From Methylophilus sp. 14 (GTDB lineage Bacteria > Pseudomonadota > Gammaproteobacteria > Burkholderiales > Methylophilaceae), in NCBI RefSeq assembly GCF_015354345.1, contig NZ_JADKYS010000001.1, positions 1-64,000 on the forward strand: a stretch of 64,000 bases of DNA, given 5' to 3'. The notes beneath the pieces are model-generated. The model was not told where the DNA came from and ran no database searches. It was given only the letters and a program-made list of their open reading frames with translations. Made by a program: the position numbers and the translations under genes. The first letter of the stretch is position 1, and each line of letters starts with the position of its first letter. Below are positions 15,785 through 24,570 of this stretch, piece by piece.

Positions 15785-15822
15785 TCAAGGCCTTGAAGGT
15801 TGGAGTGTGTTGCACTGTGCAA
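15785..15822. promoter_or_regulatory. Two perfect palindromes upstream of a PEP-CTERM gene
   Basis: TCAAGGCCTTGA (15785-15796) and TTGCAC-T-GTGCAA (15810-15822) are both perfect, 13 bases apart, about 125-160 bases before the gene at 15948. This is the distance of activator sites rather than of a repressor site. Neither occurs at the other PEP-CTERM genes here. Confidence 0.4.
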
Positions 15823-15947
15823 AGTTTTTTCTTAGGGCTGTTGTCGTGCTTCTATCGGGCTATTGTCTGTTAAATAGTTTTAATCTAGAGTGCTTGCTGT
15901 TGTCACAGTTTGTTTCTTCATGAAGATTAAAAAAATAGGAGCATTCT

Positions 15948-16733
15948 ATGGGAGTGAAATTAGCAATAGGCAAGTTAGCGGTTGCAGTGTTGGTAGGGGT
16001 GTCTGCCAGTGCTGCACAGGCGTTCACGCTGAATGCAGGGAGCTTGATTGGTGTCGATTATGGCACTAATACCTTGTATGCGTATTCAACGGCAGGTGCT
16101 GTGACGCAAACACTGGCGTTAAGCAATCTGCAAAGTAATATGGTGGGGGTAGAAGTGATCGGCAGCAATGTCTTTGTGGCTGATGTGGCTGGTGGCTTGG
16201 GGCAGATTGATCTGGCAACGGGCGAAGTGACTTCATTATTTAATGTAGGCCTCAGCGGTTTGGAAGGGCTTGCCAGCATTAACGATAACCTGTTGTTCCT
16301 GGATTATTCGACGGGTCAGGCGCTGGAGTATTCGGTGGCGGGCGCATTGCTGAACACATTTAGCATCAGCGCGAATAATACCGGTATCACAGGCTATGGT
16401 AGCGGCTTTGCGACCGTGAGTTATAACACAGGCGCGGTTGAGTTTTACAATGGCGCTGGCGTGCTGGCTGGCGGTTTTTCTACCTTTATTGGCGGTGCTT
16501 CTGGCCTGGCTTATGACAGCACCAGCAATAGTTTTTGGGTGAGCACCGGTTTTGGTAGCGATATGATTTACCAATACAGCACTGAAGGCATGTTGCTGAA
16601 CGGGTTTAGTGCTGCCAGCGACCAGTTAAACGGCCTGGACTTTATTCCTTCTACGGTACCCGAGCCAGGCAGTCTGGCTTTGTTTGGTGCTGGTTTGGCC
16701 GTGGTCGCATTCAGAAAAAAGCAAAAAGCTTAG
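15948..16733 (+). CDS. PEP-CTERM protein with β-propeller-like repeats
   Basis: 261 residues, ATG with ATAGGAG upstream. The signal peptide ends ASAAQAF. The body has repeated GLEGLASINDNLLFLDYSTG-like units (also GITGYGSGFATVSYNTG and ASGLAYDSTSNSFWVSTG), which suggests a six- or seven-bladed propeller of the NHL/SMP-30 kind. The C-terminus is a canonical PEP-CTERM signal: VPEPGSLALFGAGLAVVAF then RKKQK. Exported, then exosortase-processed. Two hairpins follow the gene. Confidence 0.9.
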   Translation: MGVKLAIGKLAVAVLVGVSASAAQAFTLNAGSLIGVDYGTNTLYAYSTAGAVTQTLALSNLQSNMVGVEVIGSNVFVADVAGGLGQIDLATGEVTSLFNVGLSGLEGLASINDNLLFLDYSTGQALEYSVAGALLNTFSISANNTGITGYGSGFATVSYNTGAVEFYNGAGVLAGGFSTFIGGASGLAYDSTSNSFWVSTGFGSDMIYQYSTEGMLLNGFSAASDQLNGLDFIPSTVPEPGSLALFGAGLAVVAFRKKQKA

Positions 16734-16749
16734 TGTGATGCTGTTTGTG

Positions 16750-16811
16750 CTGGCGGCGCATAAATGTTTTGCCGCCAGTCATTTTAAAGCCGCGTCATGC
16801 GGCTTTTATTT
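16750..16811 (+). terminator. Double hairpin terminator
   Basis: CTGGCGGC (16750-16757) pairs with GCCGCCAG (16771-16778), then AAAGCCGC (16786-16793) pairs with GCGGCTTT (16799-16806) and runs into TATTTT. The second is a standard intrinsic terminator for the PEP-CTERM gene. Confidence 0.85.
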
Positions 16812-16901
16812 TAACTCGCTTGCGTGAAGTTTTCCCATTGATTCCCCCTAAGGTCTGCACTAGTCTTGTTGGCAATATCAATACTAGAAAGGCGATTTGC
16901 C

Positions 16902-17150
16902 ATGTGGAGGAAAGATGCACTGCTAGTACTGCTGTTGATGGGGGCTTGTATGCAAAGCATCGCTGCAGATGCAACCCGTGACGGCAGGGTGTTTCAGTAC
17001 TTAAGTGCCAGCGATGTCGAGCAGCTGGATGCTGCAGACAAGTTGGCCTATAAAGATTGGGCAGATGCACAAGCGGCTGAGTCATCATCGACTGAGCAGG
17101 CCTCAGATGGGCCGAATACCATGGACCTGTCATCAGATTTTTCGATGTAG
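16902..17150 (+). CDS. Small secreted protein, unknown function
   Basis: 82 residues from ATG 16902, chosen because MWRKDALLVLLLMGAC opens a clean signal peptide (cleavage after SIAADA) and GAAAGG lies upstream; an earlier in-frame ATG at 16866 would mask it. The mature ~60 residues are acidic, hydrophilic and probably disordered (ADAQAAESSSTEQASDG). No family recognised. Confidence 0.55.
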   Translation: MWRKDALLVLLLMGACMQSIAADATRDGRVFQYLSASDVEQLDAADKLAYKDWADAQAAESSSTEQASDGPNTMDLSSDFSM

Positions 17151-17265
17151 AGTCTAAGTGAGTCGCCCATACCATCATTCAGTGTGTCCAGATCGCGTGA
17201 TATTTAAACCCGGACTCAAGTCGTGACAGGTTGTTTCAACGCGGGGAGCTCTTTAAAATGGCGGC

Positions 17266-17802
17266 ATGTCTGCTGCATTGATTCAACAATATCTCCCTGG
17301 TTATCCCGCTCATTTGCGCGCGCAAATCACACAGTTGCATGCGCAGGGGCAATTAGGCGCTTATATTCAACAGCGTTATCCGCAGGTGCATGCGATTCAA
17401 AGTGATAAGGCTTTGTATGACTTTTGTATTGAGCTCAAGCAGCGCTATTTAAAAAATGCGCCCTTGCTCGACAAAGTGCATTTCGATAACAAACTGACCA
17501 TTGAAAAGCAGACCTTGGGTTTGAATACCGCAATTTCCCGTGTGCAGGGCGGCAAACTCAAGGCCAAGAAAGAAATCCGTATTTCTGCGTTTTTTAAAAC
17601 GGCGCCCCTGGAGTTTTTGCAGATGATTGTGGTGCATGAGTTGGCACATTTGAAAGCGCGCGACCATGACAAGGCGTTTTACCAGTTGTGTCTGCATATG
17701 GAGCCCAACTATATGCAATATGAGTTTGATTGCCGCGTGTATTTGTTGTGGCTGAGACTGGATAAGGTTGAGGTGGCGACAGTCCTGCCGCCATCAGCAT
17801 AA
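17266..17802 (+). CDS. YgjP-like zinc metallopeptidase (M48-related)
   Basis: 178 residues, no signal peptide or membrane segment. The zinc-binding site is HELAHLKARDHDKAFY (HExxH plus a downstream histidine), as in the YgjP/WLM family. The preceding region (RISAFFKTAPLEFLQMIVV) and the following CLHMEPNY fit the family as well. The substrate is unknown for most members. There is no good ribosome site before ATG 17266. A strong bidirectional terminator follows. Confidence 0.8.
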   Translation: MSAALIQQYLPGYPAHLRAQITQLHAQGQLGAYIQQRYPQVHAIQSDKALYDFCIELKQRYLKNAPLLDKVHFDNKLTIEKQTLGLNTAISRVQGGKLKAKKEIRISAFFKTAPLEFLQMIVVHELAHLKARDHDKAFYQLCLHMEPNYMQYEFDCRVYLLWLRLDKVEVATVLPPSA

Positions 17803-17810
17803 GACGTAAT

Positions 17811-17838
17811 AAAAAAGCCCGCACAAGCGGGCTTTTTT
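17811..17838. terminator. Bidirectional Rho-independent terminator
   Basis: AAAAAA-GCCCGC-ACAA-GCGGGC-TTTTTT: A-run and T-run flank a 6-bp GC stem, so it serves both the plus-strand peptidase gene and the minus-strand reductase gene at 17840. Confidence 0.95.
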
Positions 17839-17839
17839 A

Positions 17840-18604
17840 TTATGCAGTGGTGGGTGCGCCGTGTTGTGTAGCAAACCATGATTGAAAGGTTTGTCTGCCT
17901 AATATGGCGTGTTGTTTGGGATTGAGCGACTGGTCATTCAGGTGCAAGCCGAAATACAGGGCTTGGCTATCTGCAACCAGGGGGCGGGTATCCCCTTTTT
18001 TCGCCAGGTAGTCCGCAATGAGTGCGGCGATGCTGACTTTTTCCGGGCCTGCGAGATCAATGATGCCGTTGACCGGCGCAGCGAGTGCAATGTCGACCAG
18101 GGCAGCTGCAACATCCTGTGCAGCGATAGGCTGGAATAAGGCTGTCGGTAAATGAATAGTATTGCCTACGGTGCTCCCCCCTGCAATGGCATCCATAAAC
18201 TCAAAAAACTGGGTTGCGCGGACAATGGTGTGCGGGGTTTTTGCTTGTGAGGCATGCTGCTCCTGCACCAGTTTGGCGCGGAAATAACCGCTGTCTTGCA
18301 AGGAGTCTGTGCCCACCACCGATAGCATGACATAGTGCTTTACGCCCGCCAAGGCTGTGGCTGTTGCCAGGTTGCGTCCGGCATGATCAAAAAACTGCAT
18401 GACTGCCTGGTCTTCAAAAGAAGGCGAGTTAGACACATCAATCACGATGTCTGCACCCGTTAATACTTGCTCCAGCCCAATACCCGTCACAATGTTGACG
18501 CCTGTGCTGGCGGAGGCGGCAATCGCCTGATGGCCTTGTGCCTTCAATAGTTCAACGGTTTTCCTGCCTATCAGGCCTGTGCCACCAATCACAACAATTT
18601 TCAT
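17840..18604 (-). CDS. NmrA-like NAD(P)-binding reductase (atypical SDR)
   Basis: 254 residues. The N-terminal Rossmann motif is VVIGGTGLIGRKTVELL. It has an HYVMLSVVGTDSL stretch in place of the classical YxxxK and IVRATQFFEFMDAIA. These are features of atypical short-chain dehydrogenases of the NmrA/NAD(P)H-binding type, which act on quinones or sense redox state. ATG 18604 has AAAGGA upstream. It lies 36 bases downstream of the azoreductase gene on the same strand, and both may be induced together. Confidence 0.8.
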   Translation of the reverse strand: MKIVVIGGTGLIGRKTVELLKAQGHQAIAASASTGVNIVTGIGLEQVLTGADIVIDVSNSPSFEDQAVMQFFDHAGRNLATATALAGVKHYVMLSVVGTDSLQDSGYFRAKLVQEQHASQAKTPHTIVRATQFFEFMDAIAGGSTVGNTIHLPTALFQPIAAQDVAAALVDIALAAPVNGIIDLAGPEKVSIAALIADYLAKKGDTRPLVADSQALYFGLHLNDQSLNPKQHAILGRQTFQSWFATQHGAPTTA

Positions 18605-18640
18605 ATCAATCCTTTCAGTGAGCGATTTAATCGTTTTGGG

Positions 18641-19291
18641 TTACTGTGTTTTTTGTAGCTGGTTTAACCAAGTGTTTGCTGCAGCATTGAGCGCTGTATA
18701 CGCGCGGTCTAATGCGGCTTCTCTGGCAGTTTGGTCTGAGAATTGCAGCGGTTGCGCATCGACGAAAACAGGATGCTCAACCCCCATGAAGGCAAAGGGT
18801 GCTTTGAGTGCAGGTGTGAGTGCGTCCATGTGTGACCATGGGCTCAGGCCAGGTCGCAGGTCTGCACCACGGCTGGTAATGAAAATGACTTTCTGGCGCG
18901 TGAGCGTACCAGAGGTGCTGCCATCTGCGTTAAAGGTGTAAGTGAGGTTGGTGCGCACCAGATTATCGATAAAGGCTTTAAAACAGGAAGGCATGGAGAA
19001 GTTATACATGGGCATGGCAAACACCAGCAGGTCAGACATCATGATGCGTGCACAGAGCTGGTCGGAATAGGCCAGGGTTTCTTTCATGGCAACCGTGCGC
19101 TGGTCTGCGGGCGTGTAAGTTGCCTTGGCAAAATCACCACTCACATGGGGTGGCGTGTCGATAGATAAGTCCAGGTAATCTATTTCCAGGTCAGGCAGTT
19201 GCTGTGTTAACTGGTTAACAAAGTAAGCTGACAGTTGTTTTGAGTTGGACAGGCTCTGTTTGGGGCTGGCGTCCACATGCATCAGTCTCAT
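18641..19291 (-). CDS. azoR: FMN-dependent NADH-azoreductase (AzoR family)
   Basis: 216 residues from ATG 19291 with AAGGAAAC upstream; earlier in-frame starts add a 23-residue non-conserved tail. It has flavodoxin-like features: MHVDASPKQSLSNSKQLSAY near the FMN phosphate loop, MPMYNFSMPSCFKAFIDNL and VIFITSRGADL. The family reduces quinones and azo compounds using NADH with a ping-pong FMN mechanism. Probably an operon with the downstream NmrA-like gene. Confidence 0.85.
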   Translation of the reverse strand: MRLMHVDASPKQSLSNSKQLSAYFVNQLTQQLPDLEIDYLDLSIDTPPHVSGDFAKATYTPADQRTVAMKETLAYSDQLCARIMMSDLLVFAMPMYNFSMPSCFKAFIDNLVRTNLTYTFNADGSTSGTLTRQKVIFITSRGADLRPGLSPWSHMDALTPALKAPFAFMGVEHPVFVDAQPLQFSDQTAREAALDRAYTALNAAANTWLNQLQKTQ

Positions 19292-19414
19292 GACATTGTT
19301 TCCTTGCGCTTGGCTTAATGAGTATGGCTGGCATGTTAGGCAATATGGCTTAGGCATCACAGTGCCAAAAAGCGCTTATATGACTAGGCCATATGGAGTG
19401 AGGCGCGGGTAGGC

Positions 19415-20851
19415 TTACGATAATTGTTGGAAGCAGGCCAGTAGTTGCTGCGTTGCGTGTTCTGCGGTGGCGCGGTTTGGAACATTGGTAAAACCAATAA
19501 TCAGGCCATTATGTGAGGAGGAGGCAGACCAGCGTGAGAGCGCATGGATGCCATAGCCATAACGGTTAAATTGATCGGCAATGACATGGTCTGCATGCGG
19601 ACTGATAATATTTGCGACAAAATGCATGCCATTTTTATGGGTGTTGATTTCAAGATGAGGCGCTAAATGGTCAACGAGTGTTTGCCGGGTGATCTCCCGA
19701 CGCTCTGCGTAAAGTGCCCGCATTTTTTTCAGGTGCTTGGAGAAGTACCCTTCCGCCATAAAATCGTTTACGATTAATTGCGGGCCAATCGCACCGCCTG
19801 GCTGGAATAACTGTGCTTTTTGCTGGCAAAGTGCAACGAGCGGTTGCGGTAAGACGAGATAGCCCAATCGCAATGCCGGAAACAGGGTTTTACTAAAAGA
19901 GCCTGCATAAATGACGCGATCATATTGATCCAGGCTTTTGAGCGATGGGAGTGGATAGCCTGAATACCGGAATTCACCATCATAATCGTCTTCAACTACC
20001 CAGGCTTCTGCTTTGCCTGCCCAGTCCAGCAACTGCATTCTGCGCGACCATGACAATGCCATGCCGAGCGGGCTCTGATGGGATGGTGTGACGATGGCCA
20101 AAGCTGCTCGTGGGGCGCGGAGAATGCCTTCCGAAATGACCAATCCTTCGTGGTCTACAGGCACTGGAATGCGTTTGGCGCCTGCTGCATCAATGGCGCG
20201 TGCGGCAAATAAATAGGCGGGGTCCTCCATCCAGACTTCCTGATGCTGCATAGGCAGGCACTTAAGCAAAAAATCCAGTGCTCCCTGATAGCCGTGCGTG
20301 ATGCAAATTTGGTGTGCGTCACACACCACACCGCGGGACAGTCGCAAATAGGCGGCGATGGATTGTCGTAATGGCAAATAGCCAAAAGGGTCTCGAAAAG
20401 ACAATTCGGTCGCGGATAAGCTGCGCGCACGTCGCGACGCCAGGCGAGACCATATTTTTCTGGGGAAGGCATCATAAGCCGGGCTACCAGGCAAAAATAC
20501 GTGCGATGGAGGACTATTGGCTGTGGCTAATAACGCGGGTTGAGCGGCTGGTTTGCGGCTACCTGCCGTCACTAAAACTGCTGTTTGCTTGTAAGGTGCA
20601 TTAATGTAACAACCTGCCTGGCCACGCGCATTAAAAATGCCTTCGCCCAGCAACATGGCATAAGCGTTTTCTACGGTGCCTCGTGCCACATTCAATGTGC
20701 TTGCCAGCACTCTGGTGGAGGGAACGCGATCGCCATGATTTAATGCACCGCTCTCTATTGCCTGTTTAAAACGGTTGTATATTTGCGCATGTATAGGCTC
20801 ATCTCTGGACTTGTCTATGTGTAACCAAGAATCGTGTGTCGAAGCTGTCAT
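19415..20851 (-). CDS. MocR-family regulator (GntR HTH plus aminotransferase-like domain)
   Basis: 478 residues: a winged-helix GntR domain (about 15-85; VPSTRVLASTLNVARGTVEN) and a fold-type I aminotransferase domain (about 115-478) with NxPSHQSP-like (TPSHQSPLGMALS), VEDDYDGEFRY and the PLP lysine in YAGSFSKTLFPALRLGY. MocR proteins use PLP as a ligand and often regulate the divergent gene. Here that is a GNAT acetyltransferase 89 bases away. It converges on no nearby gene and is separate from azoR (19291) upstream of it on the same strand. Confidence 0.9.
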   Translation of the reverse strand: MTASTHDSWLHIDKSRDEPIHAQIYNRFKQAIESGALNHGDRVPSTRVLASTLNVARGTVENAYAMLLGEGIFNARGQAGCYINAPYKQTAVLVTAGSRKPAAQPALLATANSPPSHVFLPGSPAYDAFPRKIWSRLASRRARSLSATELSFRDPFGYLPLRQSIAAYLRLSRGVVCDAHQICITHGYQGALDFLLKCLPMQHQEVWMEDPAYLFAARAIDAAGAKRIPVPVDHEGLVISEGILRAPRAALAIVTPSHQSPLGMALSWSRRMQLLDWAGKAEAWVVEDDYDGEFRYSGYPLPSLKSLDQYDRVIYAGSFSKTLFPALRLGYLVLPQPLVALCQQKAQLFQPGGAIGPQLIVNDFMAEGYFSKHLKKMRALYAERREITRQTLVDHLAPHLEINTHKNGMHFVANIISPHADHVIADQFNRYGYGIHALSRWSASSSHNGLIIGFTNVPNRATAEHATQQLLACFQQLS

Positions 20852-20940
20852 GGCCTAGTTACTTTTGCAAAATATGGTTCTTATTATTATGCCTTGGCTT
20901 GGTTATATTGGCGACCATGTTCAATGTTTGGAGGCCTTTC

Positions 20941-21381
20941 ATGTTGCACTTGCAAACGATGTCTACAGAGGCGCAGATCGTGCAATGTTATCCATTAATG
21001 AAGATGCTCAGAGCCACATTGGAAGGTCCACAAGACTTCCTGGCTAAGGTACGTCAGCAGGCTGCCGAGGGATATCGATTAATGGCGTTGCTTGATGAGC
21101 ATGATGTGGTTGCTCTGGCGGGGTATCGCTGCATGCAGAATTTGGTGCATGGACGGTTTGTATATGTAGATGATTTGGTGACCGACAGCGCATGCCGAGG
21201 GCAGCAGTTAGGAAGCCGATTATTTAATGGTTTGGTGGCCGAAGCCAGGCTACATGCTTGTGATACGTTGATTCTCGATAGTGGATTAACTAATGCATTA
21301 GCGCATCGATTTTATTATCGACAGGGTATGCTGGCCAAGGCACTGCATTTTAGTCTGTCGCTCAAAGAGGTGTCAGGGTAG
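20941..21381 (+). CDS. GNAT-family N-acetyltransferase
   Basis: 146 residues from ATG 20941, supported by GGAGG six bases upstream. The acetyl-CoA loop region is VDDLVTDSACRGQQLGSRLF (Q/RxxGxG/A-like), followed by a helix and FYYRQGM near the C-terminus. The substrate is unknown. The gene is divergent from the MocR regulator and is the likely target of it. Its stop codon abuts the KTSC gene, with no space between the convergent genes. Confidence 0.85.
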   Translation: MLHLQTMSTEAQIVQCYPLMKMLRATLEGPQDFLAKVRQQAAEGYRLMALLDEHDVVALAGYRCMQNLVHGRFVYVDDLVTDSACRGQQLGSRLFNGLVAEARLHACDTLILDSGLTNALAHRFYYRQGMLAKALHFSLSLKEVSG

Positions 21382-21642
21382 CTAGCCAAACAAGTCATCC
21401 AGCGGATTTTTGCCGCCGGTTGCAGGTTTGCCAGACACGCGGCTGGCGGTAAACTCTTCTTCGATATTGTCGCGGTAGTAGCTCCATGCTGCGCTGGCGT
21501 TTTTTAAATTGCGCCAAATGCTTTCGCCCACATTGGCATACTCCAGCGCGTTGCCATCTTCCAGTTCGACTCTTAAGATGCGCTTACTCGCGTCATAGCC
21601 AATGGCACGCAGTTTGCCGGAGTGGGTTTTAATCATGTCCAT
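21382..21642 (-). CDS. KTSC domain protein
   Basis: 86 residues. The KTSC domain (about 5-65) shows IGYDASKRILRVELEDG, a Y-x-NVGESIW turn and AAWSYYRDNIEEEF. KTSC is a small domain seen alone or fused to lysyl-tRNA synthetase-like and other proteins, of unknown activity. A short, flexible tail (GKPATGGKNPLDDLFG) follows. ATG 21642. It follows the YbdD-like gene on the same strand with nine bases between. Confidence 0.8.
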   Translation of the reverse strand: MDMIKTHSGKLRAIGYDASKRILRVELEDGNALEYANVGESIWRNLKNASAAWSYYRDNIEEEFTASRVSGKPATGGKNPLDDLFG

Positions 21643-21651
21643 GCGAATAGC

Positions 21652-21891
21652 CTAGCAGCAGCCACCCGTTTTGCAGCCGCAGGATTTGCCTGCTGGTTTC
21701 AAGCCTTTGTTTTGCCAGGCTTGTAAAAAAGCTTCTTTGCTCATGGGCTGGATATTGAGCGATTGCTGCAGTGCGTCATCGACGACTTGTGACTGGTAGT
21801 GTTGAAAGTGCGCCAGGTATTTGGCATAAGCGCGGTCGGCACCACGTATTTTCTGCCATTGCGTCCAGAGCCATTTTTTCAGTGCAAACAT
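21652..21891 (-). CDS. YbdD/CstA-associated-like small cysteine-rich protein
   Basis: 79 residues from ATG 21891, with a strong AGGAGG five bases upstream that rules out the earlier in-frame ATG at 21963. An N-terminal basic helix (KKWLWTQWQKIRGADRAYAKY), a central MSKEAFLQAW and a C-terminal SCGCKTGGCC resemble the YbdD/YjiX family, which accompanies CstA-type transporters and ends in cysteine pairs. No cstA gene is near, and the five-cysteine tail is longer than usual, so it may be a distant relative that binds metal. Confidence 0.6.
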   Translation of the reverse strand: MFALKKWLWTQWQKIRGADRAYAKYLAHFQHYQSQVVDDALQQSLNIQPMSKEAFLQAWQNKGLKPAGKSCGCKTGGCC

Positions 21892-21983
21892 ACAGCCTCC
21901 TGCGGGTTCATTGCGTGACTGACGACATATTAAACTAAATTTTGCCGTCAATTTAATGTGCATAATGATTAGAGCCTGTTTGT

Positions 21984-24266
21984 TTAGTCGAGTTCATAAC
22001 GCGTGGCCTGGATGCGTCTGACGGTGGCGGGAATCTCGCTGGCGGGCAATGGTTCTGAAAATAGAAATCCTTGCGCGCCATAGCAGCCTAGGGCAACGAG
22101 TTGTTGCAAGCAGGCAACGGCGTGTATGCCTTCGGCAATCACTTCTATCTGCAGGTTTCTTGCCAGCTCTAGGGTGGAGCGCACGATGGCCAGGCTGGAG
22201 GCATCGTGATGCATTTCGCGGATAAATTGCTGGTCTATTTTGAGGTAGTGCAGCGAGAGTTGTTGCAGGTACAGCAGTGAGCTATAGCCGGTGCCATAGT
22301 CGTCAATACTGATTTTGATGCCGAGGGCAATCAGCGCCGACAACAGCTTTTTCACGCGCCTCGGGTCGGCAATTGCGCTGGACTCGGTAATTTCAACCTC
22401 TATGCGGTTGGCAGGCGTAGCGTGTTTTTCCAGCGCTTGTGCCACCTCTTTTTCCAGGTCAAAATTCATCAGGTCACGGGCGGTGACATTCAGGGCCATG
22501 GTGAGGTCCAACTGCTGTTGATGCCAGTGTTGCCACTGCCGGGTAGACTCATGAAGCACCAGTTTGAACAGGGTATGGATGAGGTCTGTGTTCTCAATCT
22601 GCGGCACAAACTCGCCAGGCATAATCAGTCCGCGCACCGGGTGTTGCCAGCGTACCAGCGCTTCTACGCCCATCACTGTGAGCGTTTGCAAACGCACTTT
22701 GGGCTGGTAGTAGACCACAATCTGCCGATAATAAATGGCTTGCCGAAACTCACTGATCACCCAGCTTTTGTCGTTTGTTTTATCGCGGATGGCCTGGTAA
22801 AACTCGACTTGCGATTGGCTTTCTTTCGCCCATAGAAGTGCACGCTCACTTTCTCTTTGCATATTGGAAAACGTATGCTTGGTGAAAGAGTCTGCGATGG
22901 ATATGCCAATGCTGCAACTGACCTTGGCGGTTAAGCCGTTGACCATAAAGGGTTGCTCAAGCAAGTGGTGAATATGCCAGGCCTGTTGTTCCACCATGGA
23001 TTTGTCTGGCACGTTTAGCATGAGCAAAATAAACTCATCCCCGTCGACGCGAGCAAAGTGGTCACTGTGGATTTGGCTGTCATGATGGAGCCGTTTTGCC
23101 ACCGCTTTTAGAATCAGGTCGCCCAGGCCAAAGCCGAAAATATTGTTAAAAGCTTTAAAGCCGTCTATGTCCATCAGCAACATGGCGTTCAGGCTGTGCG
23201 GCAATGCACGCGTGGAATACAGGCTGTTTTCAACCACTTGCTCAAGATAGTTGCGGTTAGGAATACCAGTCAGGTAGTCGGTGCGATTTTGTTGTAGCAG
23301 TTGCTGTTTCACCTCGATGATATTGCGCATGGTGGTTCTGAGTTGATACCAGCCAATGATAAACACAATAAAAAATCCCAACAGAATGCCGATGGTGGCC
23401 GGATGCAGCGCCTGGAAATAGCGCAGCAGCAAAGCGACTGGAAACAGCATGGCCAGTGGCAACAGTAGCGTCAGGATATGGTTGGCATGACGGTCGTCTT
23501 CGCTGGCACGTGGTTTGCCAAGTTGCGCCAGCTCAGGGTGTAGCGCGACACTGCCAAAACTGACATAGCCTAAGAGCCAGAACATCAGGTTCAAGTCATT
23601 TGGCACGGCCAAACTATAGCTGGTGCCATGGAAAATGCATTCGCCGATGGCAAAAAACAGGATGGCCAGGCAGAGCTGTATAAACACCCGCGACGCATAG
23701 GCGGCACTACTGATCCATAACCACAGCAACATGCCCAATTCTACAAATGACAGTGAGGGATACAGCATGCGAAAAGCCTGTGGTCGGTCTAGCGAAAAAC
23801 CGTGCTGCAAGATGGTGGGTAGAAACAAAAACTGCCAGCCGATCAGCATGAGGCTGGTGGCCAGAATCCAGCCTTGAAAAAAACCATGGCGCGGAAATTG
23901 TGGCTGTTGGTGACAGGCCAGCAGCCACAAGCTATTGACCAGCGTCAGGTGGCCGGTGAGCAAGCATATATCTGCCAGCGATAGCTGCATGCCAAAGGCG
24001 CCGCTGGCGTCAGTGTTGGCTTCTATGAGTCCGCCCAGGCATTGGGCGCTAATGGCGATGGCAAACTGTCGCCATGGCCGGGAGGGCTGCGGGTGTTGTT
24101 GCCAAATGCCTAGCCAGATCACACCAGCGCTTAAGAAAGCGATAAAAAAATACCAGCTATCCCTGAGCCCCAACGGGCTGAGTAGTGGCAGGCAGCCCGT
24201 TGCTAGCAGGCCCAGCAGCCAGAAGAGCTTCCAGTCTAACTTCATGGCTGCCAAATACTGCGACAT
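21984..24266 (-). CDS. Membrane GGDEF-EAL protein (c-di-GMP turnover)
   Basis: 760 residues. The first ~320 residues contain about nine hydrophobic segments, a MASE-type sensor. The GGDEF domain (about 335-495) has the variant DGDEF (ARVDGDEFILLML) in place of GGDEF, so cyclase activity is uncertain. The EAL domain (about 510-750) is intact (VEALVRWQHP, SIDDYGTGYSSLLYL, KIDQQFI, VIAEGI), so phosphodiesterase activity is likely. ATG 24266 has GGGAG upstream. Integral inner membrane protein, 92 bases downstream of which lie two small genes on the same strand. Confidence 0.9.
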   Translation of the reverse strand: MSQYLAAMKLDWKLFWLLGLLATGCLPLLSPLGLRDSWYFFIAFLSAGVIWLGIWQQHPQPSRPWRQFAIAISAQCLGGLIEANTDASGAFGMQLSLADICLLTGHLTLVNSLWLLACHQQPQFPRHGFFQGWILATSLMLIGWQFLFLPTILQHGFSLDRPQAFRMLYPSLSFVELGMLLWLWISSAAYASRVFIQLCLAILFFAIGECIFHGTSYSLAVPNDLNLMFWLLGYVSFGSVALHPELAQLGKPRASEDDRHANHILTLLLPLAMLFPVALLLRYFQALHPATIGILLGFFIVFIIGWYQLRTTMRNIIEVKQQLLQQNRTDYLTGIPNRNYLEQVVENSLYSTRALPHSLNAMLLMDIDGFKAFNNIFGFGLGDLILKAVAKRLHHDSQIHSDHFARVDGDEFILLMLNVPDKSMVEQQAWHIHHLLEQPFMVNGLTAKVSCSIGISIADSFTKHTFSNMQRESERALLWAKESQSQVEFYQAIRDKTNDKSWVISEFRQAIYYRQIVVYYQPKVRLQTLTVMGVEALVRWQHPVRGLIMPGEFVPQIENTDLIHTLFKLVLHESTRQWQHWHQQQLDLTMALNVTARDLMNFDLEKEVAQALEKHATPANRIEVEITESSAIADPRRVKKLLSALIALGIKISIDDYGTGYSSLLYLQQLSLHYLKIDQQFIREMHHDASSLAIVRSTLELARNLQIEVIAEGIHAVACLQQLVALGCYGAQGFLFSEPLPASEIPATVRRIQATRYELD

Positions 24267-24570
24267 GATGACTCCCGGTGGTTAGTGCGCAATACGATAA
24301 GAACCTTGGAGCCGCTATTAAACACTGCTTTTATAACATATGTAAATATATGTTTTATTGCGTGTGGCTGGCTATTTGTGCATACCGTGCCTGACGAAAG
24401 ACAATCATGCTATGGGCAGCGGTTTAAACAGGTTTTACCTGTTTAAATCAACCTCTGCCTATGTTTTCCATTACACTCGTTCAGCGTCTGTAGAGGGCGT
24501 CATTTATGTGTGTTTGTCTTTGAAAGTATTGCTGGCTGCCCGCGGGTGGATGCCAGCGCATCCCTAATTT
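24267..24570. other. Intergenic region between GGDEF-EAL gene and antiporter gene
   Basis: A 304-base divergent intergenic region. It holds one strong hairpin (24423-24447) in the probable 5' leader of the antiporter gene. The bases around 24330-24360 (ATAACATATGTAAATATATG) are AT-rich and promoter-like. No small gene with a convincing ribosome site was found. Confidence 0.5.
24423..24447. promoter_or_regulatory. Perfect 11-bp stem-loop upstream of the antiporter
   Basis: TTTAAACAGGT and ACCTGTTTAAA flank a TTT loop, 124 bases before the antiporter start. No T-run follows, so it is not a simple terminator. It could act as an operator of a dimeric regulator, or as a cis element in the mRNA leader. 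Confidence 0.5.

Noticed and set aside
21984-24266. Diguanylate cyclase by name
   Set aside because: The signature is DGDEF, so cyclase activity cannot be assumed; I call it a GGDEF-EAL protein with probable phosphodiesterase activity.
24358-24567. 69-codon ORF in the gap before the antiporter gene
   Set aside because: Its frame runs through the long palindrome at 24423-24447, has no ribosome site, and encodes no recognisable pattern.
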